Below, in pieces: positions 60,810-64,000 of a DNA stretch of 64,000 nucleotides. The DNA lies in the NCBI RefSeq assembly GCF_000972845.2, contig NC_040018.1, forward strand, positions 8,962,140 to 9,026,139, given 5' to 3'. Position numbers and translations under genes: made by a program. The notes under the pieces were generated by a model that was given only the letters and a program-made list of their open reading frames with translations, made no database searches and was not told the DNA's origin. Source of the DNA: Larimichthys crocea. Its lineage: Eukaryota; Chordata; Actinopteri; Sciaenidae. The stretch's first letter is position 1. The number at the start of each line of letters is the position of its first letter.

Positions 60810-60952
60810 CTTTTTGGCTGTCAATGACAAAGTTACCCTCCTCGTTTCCTGTGGTAATCTTATACGTGATCCCATCTCCATCAGGGTCCTTCGCCAGCAC
60901 TGTGGCAACAAGTGTGTTAGGGCCTGCGTCCTCAGAGACGAACGTCCGATAT
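60810..60952 (-). CDS. Cadherin exon A: most 5' exon in the window
   Basis: 143 bases; acceptor CATCAG, donor GTTAGA (a weak but GT-compliant donor), phase 2 to phase 1. It reads YRTFVSEDAGPNTLVATVLA, then KDPDGDGITYKI and GNFVIDSQK. VSEDAGPNT and DPDGDGITY provide the calcium-binding residues of a repeat start. The preceding linker and earlier repeats must lie to the right of the window. It joins exon B through a split glycine codon (AAA G|GT). Confidence 0.92.
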
Positions 60953-62495
60953 CTGATGAAACACATACAAAACACACAATCAACACGCTTATCTGTGGAA
61001 AGACACATGTCCAAACCATGGCTGTGAAGGTGAACATGAGACACATTCAACAACATTAGATCAATTCCATCAAATTCATGTCTGTAGTAGAACAAAGAGG
61101 CTCATATGGAAACAAGCTGCAATATCTACAGAATAATATTGATTGATATGAATCATAAGTGAGTCACAAGTAAATCCATTTGGAGTTCTACCAAATGCAC
61201 CAGTACTTTTCCCTTACTATGCATTATAACCTCATTAGTGTGATTTCTTATTCAGCGGATCTTTGAATATCAAATTCAATTAGTGCAAACAAACAAACAG
61301 GGCTGGCCTAATATCCTGTTAAAGAAAAAAATACTTAAAAATACCTAAAAAGGACGAAGAAATAAGGATAAGAAACAAAGGTAAATGCAACAACGCATTC
61401 AATGGCATGCACCAAAGGTCTTCAGGGTAAATTGCACTGCATAGACCATAACAGCCTAATGATCAAAAATCAAAGCTTTGGCCGTGTTAACATGTTTTTT
61501 TTCTGCCATTTCTCAGGACAAACATCTCTTAACCATAGCAAGTCATGACTTTGTTCAGTGTGCTGAGCAATAGCTGCACTAATCGTTGTGTTGCACACCA
61601 TGACCATTTTCATCCAGTGTTACATCTACAGCCTCAAGGGGCCCAACTGTGACTTTCACATGAGGTAAGAGGTTCTTAGACGTGATCCTAAGTGTACAGT
61701 TCTGACACATTAAGAACAGGTTTCCAACATGGTGAACAAACTCAACGTACCAGAGACATCATCGGTTTTAAGTGCCATGTGTTTAATGAGAAGTAGCTTT
61801 CCCAAACACAGCATTGTCAGTTTCCTGTTACACCAGCTAGTTAATTGGTTTCACCATGAGCCCCAGCTGTGAACAGCTCCAAAAATACAAACCAGCAGAG
61901 TCATGCATTGCAGAATTCAAAATAACCTCAAATCTGGTCACCACCATAACTCATATGGACATACAGTGAAAACATACAGAACATTTTCCTCCAGCGTCAC
62001 AGACTCTTGAACCCCCACCCATCACACAACCCATCTTCCGAATGACAGCAATCATTTCCCTGGTTGTGTTGGCCACTGGTCTGCATCACTATCCTGGAGG
62101 ACATCCGGAATGGCTGGACACTAATCAAATTATAAGGTTGTGTATGTCAATTGCTGGCTTCTAAATCAGTGGACAAGGGGCAGGGGAAAGAGTGTGCCCT
62201 TGACAGCAGCCTAGACAGCAATGCTTTTACAATTCTCCTTAAAGCTTTTAAGTAATGTTTTCCTGAGCAACGCACAACAGAACCGACAGGATTGTAAGCT
62301 CATCTTCTACAAACAGAGGCGTCTCTCGGGTTCTCTTAATCAATTCCTATGATCAAGTGATATGATTCAAGGACTTGTGTGTAGAATCGAGTGGCATCAA
62401 GTAATGAAGTTCCAAAGGAATAACCCCCACCTTCCAAGTGTGTAGGAGACACAAAATGCACAAAATGCATGAAGGGGCCTATCTAAAGCATACTG

Positions 62496-62517
62496 TAAGT
62501 ATGTATGTATGTATGTA
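62496..62517. repeat. (GTAT)5 tetranucleotide repeat
   Basis: GTAAGTATGTATGTATGTATGTAA, about five tetranucleotide units. Confidence 0.85.
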
Positions 62518-62655
62518 AAATATATAGAATACTACAGAATCATATGAATATTATGTATAGTCAAGGGGAAGACAAAAATAATATATTTACAACTGTCTGT
62601 ATTTGACATTTATATCAGTATCTTTTATGTATGTACCCATTAAAGCTTACTTGTC

Positions 62656-62901
62656 TTATTTCTCATCATCCTCCCGCACCAAACGGAGCTCAGCTTCAGT
62701 TTTGTCTTTGTATCTTACAGTAGCACTTTGAACTTCAGCTTTGAACTTCAATGGCCTTACACATTCATCTCTGAACCACTGATGTGCCTGAAAGCAAAAC
62801 TTTTCTTGAAAGGCTGGGCTTTTTACCTCGCTGACATGTGGGTCACATTCTACATTCTTGGGACAAATTTTAGCTGCACTTATGGGAATAGCAGATATCA
62901 C
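62656..62901 (-). pseudogene. Unassigned open frame (81 aa), possible exon or processed fragment
   Basis: The translation has the look of a real protein rather than noise: AAKICPKNVECDPHVSEVK, then FQEKFCFQAHQWFRDECVRP and YKDKTEAELRLVREDDEK before a stop. The open frame continues upstream of the ATG as SWLDVSTHV. The cysteine pattern and charged carboxyl end suggest a soluble domain, but I recognise no family. It is not cadherin-like. It could be the last exon of a nested gene, a processed pseudogene or a transposon fragment. Confidence 0.3.
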
Positions 62902-63344
62902 ATGGGTTGATACGTCCAGCCAGCTGTGTTAGGATGAAAACATTTTAACTAATACATTACTTACAAATCCTGGAGTACCTCCTAAGTAAGACTTTTCACA
63001 CTTATAATGATGGATTGCTCTGAAGCAAGCACGCATCATACACATTTGAAAAGTCTAAATGACACACTATTTAAATTTTTTGGAAATAAAACTATTGGCT
63101 AGCCTAGGGCAGCAAAATAAAATTCCCAAATGGACAACTCATTTGTTTAAAAACTTGGGAATCAAACTAGTCACTCTTGATACAGTAGTATCAAGTGTTA
63201 CGTCCCTGTCTAAGGTGTAGGGAGTGTAACATAAATAGTCCACACTTGTTGATGATCAAAAACATGAAGTTTATTGCTGCTACAGAAAAGGCAGTTCACT
63301 ACTACTGCGTCAGTCTAAACAGTTACTATTTACAAGCAAGGTGA

Positions 63345-64000
63345 TATGCAAGATGGCACCGTCCTAGTGGGTGCCTGTTGTAGTAGCTCCGGGTATTACT
63401 GTCGTTTTTGTATTTTTATTGGCCGGAGAGACCCACCATACCAGAGGAAATAAAGTGAAGAGCGGGGGTTAAACAGAGGATGAAGAAGAGGAAGTTTAAG
63501 CCCTAGATCCCTGCAGTCATCACTGGAAACGTGAGGTCATTGGAAAATAAAATGGACAAACTGGAAGCTCTCGCCAGGGCACAGAGGGAGTACAGGGAGT
63601 CCAGTATCATGTGTTTCACAGAAACATGGCTGCACGAGCAGATACCAGACTCTAATGTCACCATTCCTGGCTTCCAGACGGTTCAAGCCGACAGAGGGAC
63701 CACCACGTCCAGCAAGAAGAAAGGAGGGGGACTTGCCATGATAACAACAGGTGGTGTAACCCCGGGCACGTCTCTGTCAAAGAGCGGGTCTGCAGCCTGG
63801 ACATCAAGCTCATCGCTGTCGGACTTCGTCCATATTATTTGCCAAGGGAGTTTACCAGTGTTCTCGCCATCACTGTTTACATTCCTCCATCTGGAAACGC
63901 GGATGCAGCGTGTGACGTCATCCACACCGTGACTGCAGGACTTCGTCATCATCAAAGGTGACTTTAACCATGTTTCTCTCCCATCCACACTCCCAGCCTT
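63345..64000 (+). mobile_element. 5' end of an APE-type LINE, running off the window
   Basis: It starts near GCAAGATGGCACC, a typical LINE beginning. From 63531 the endonuclease reads NVRSLENKMDKLEALARA (upstream codons GN), then CFTETWLHEQIPDSNV and GFQTVQADRGTT. After GGGLA the frame shifts: a second frame gives VSVKERVCSLDIKLIAVGL, then LPREFTSVLAITVYIPPSG, then GDFNH after another shift. ETWL, VYIPP and GDFNH are the apurinic-endonuclease motifs of L2/Rex1/CR1-like LINEs of fishes. At least two frameshifts make it non-functional. The reverse transcriptase would lie beyond the right edge. Confidence 0.85.

Larger units (their letters stand above)
5213..60952 (-). other. Partial gene: type III (CadN/Hz-cadherin-like) classical cadherin, 18 exons
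   Basis: Eighteen exons on the minus strand, each bounded by AG (acceptor) and GT (donor), join without a stop or phase clash into about 1,301 codons. The product is an adhesion-receptor ectodomain with eleven cadherin repeat linkers (variants of DxNDNxPxF) and many LDRE/FDRE/LDYE motifs. The last three exons carry IGDQNDH, DPDDWD, VSTVTVHVREL and NSGSLRL, which match my memory of the Drosophila CadN region that follows its last cadherin repeat. Vertebrate type I/II cadherins have only five repeats, and protocadherins put their ectodomain in one large exon, so both fit poorly. FAT and Dachsous lack the NC-like tail. The start codon and first repeats are off the right edge; EGF, laminin-G, transmembrane and catenin-binding parts are expected off the left edge. 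Seen: exons and motifs. Family knowledge: calcium-dependent cell adhesion, reported in nervous system. Inference: orthology. Confidence 0.88.
60953..63344. other. Upstream intron of the cadherin gene, partial
   Basis: AT-rich intron continuing to the right edge. It holds an unassigned open frame and a TATG repeat, listed separately. TGTTACGTCCCTGTC at about 63197 looks like the start of a fish LTR, but no second LTR or coding region supports that. Confidence 0.5.

Noticed and set aside
63190..63260. LTR-like motif TGTTACGTCCCTGTC
   Set aside because: No matching second LTR, primer-binding site or gag/pol sequence in the window.
1..64000. CRISPR arrays, bacterial operons, riboswitches or phage genes
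   Set aside because: No regularly spaced repeats or prokaryotic gene structure; the window is clearly vertebrate nuclear DNA.

Overview
The window comes from a vertebrate genome, almost certainly a ray-finned (teleost) fish and probably a percomorph. It has small exons with GT/AG borders in large AT-rich introns and many GT/CA microsatellites. It also has a tRNA-derived SINE of the kind common in perch-like fishes, an autonomous DIRS retroelement, Tc1 and hAT-like DNA transposons and L2-like LINE remnants. No bacterial gene organisation, CRISPR array or operon is present.

One host gene spans nearly the whole window on the minus strand. Eighteen consecutive exons (60952 down to 5213, 3,905 coding bases, about 1,301 codons) join in one unbroken frame with matching intron phases. 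They encode about eleven extracellular cadherin repeats, followed by a region resembling the 'NC' region of invertebrate DN-cadherin/CadN. This identifies a type III (CadN/Hz-cadherin-like, 'neural-cadherin-like') classical cadherin, a class known from invertebrates, birds and fishes but lost in mammals. The amino-terminal exons lie beyond the right edge. The EGF/laminin-G, transmembrane and catenin-binding parts expected from the family lie beyond the left edge; a possible start of the next exon touches bases 1-38.

The largest intrusion is a 5.8-kb DIRS element (21786-27561) in the 13.9-kb intron 14479-28408, antisense to the cadherin gene. It keeps inverted terminal repeats, an internal complementary region and three long ORFs: Gag-like, reverse transcriptase-RNase H, and a methyltransferase-like plus tyrosine recombinase ORF. 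All catalytic residues I looked for are present. Gag, a linker, RT-RNase H and recombinase all lie in the same frame, separated by one UGA, one UAG and one UAA.

The most unusual finding is a pair of oppositely oriented, reciprocally truncated copies of a hAT-like non-autonomous transposon (about 31939-32378 and 49835-50370). Its GC-rich core looks like a piece of the 28S ribosomal RNA D2 expansion segment. Other repeats are a SINE with a perfect 15-bp target duplication (17220-17457), three Tc1-like remnants (about 17616-17960, 20745-21010 and 39380-40349), an L2-like LINE remnant (34620-35060) and the 5' end of an APE-type LINE running off the right edge (from about 63345). The remaining intronic sequence is mostly featureless to the eye.
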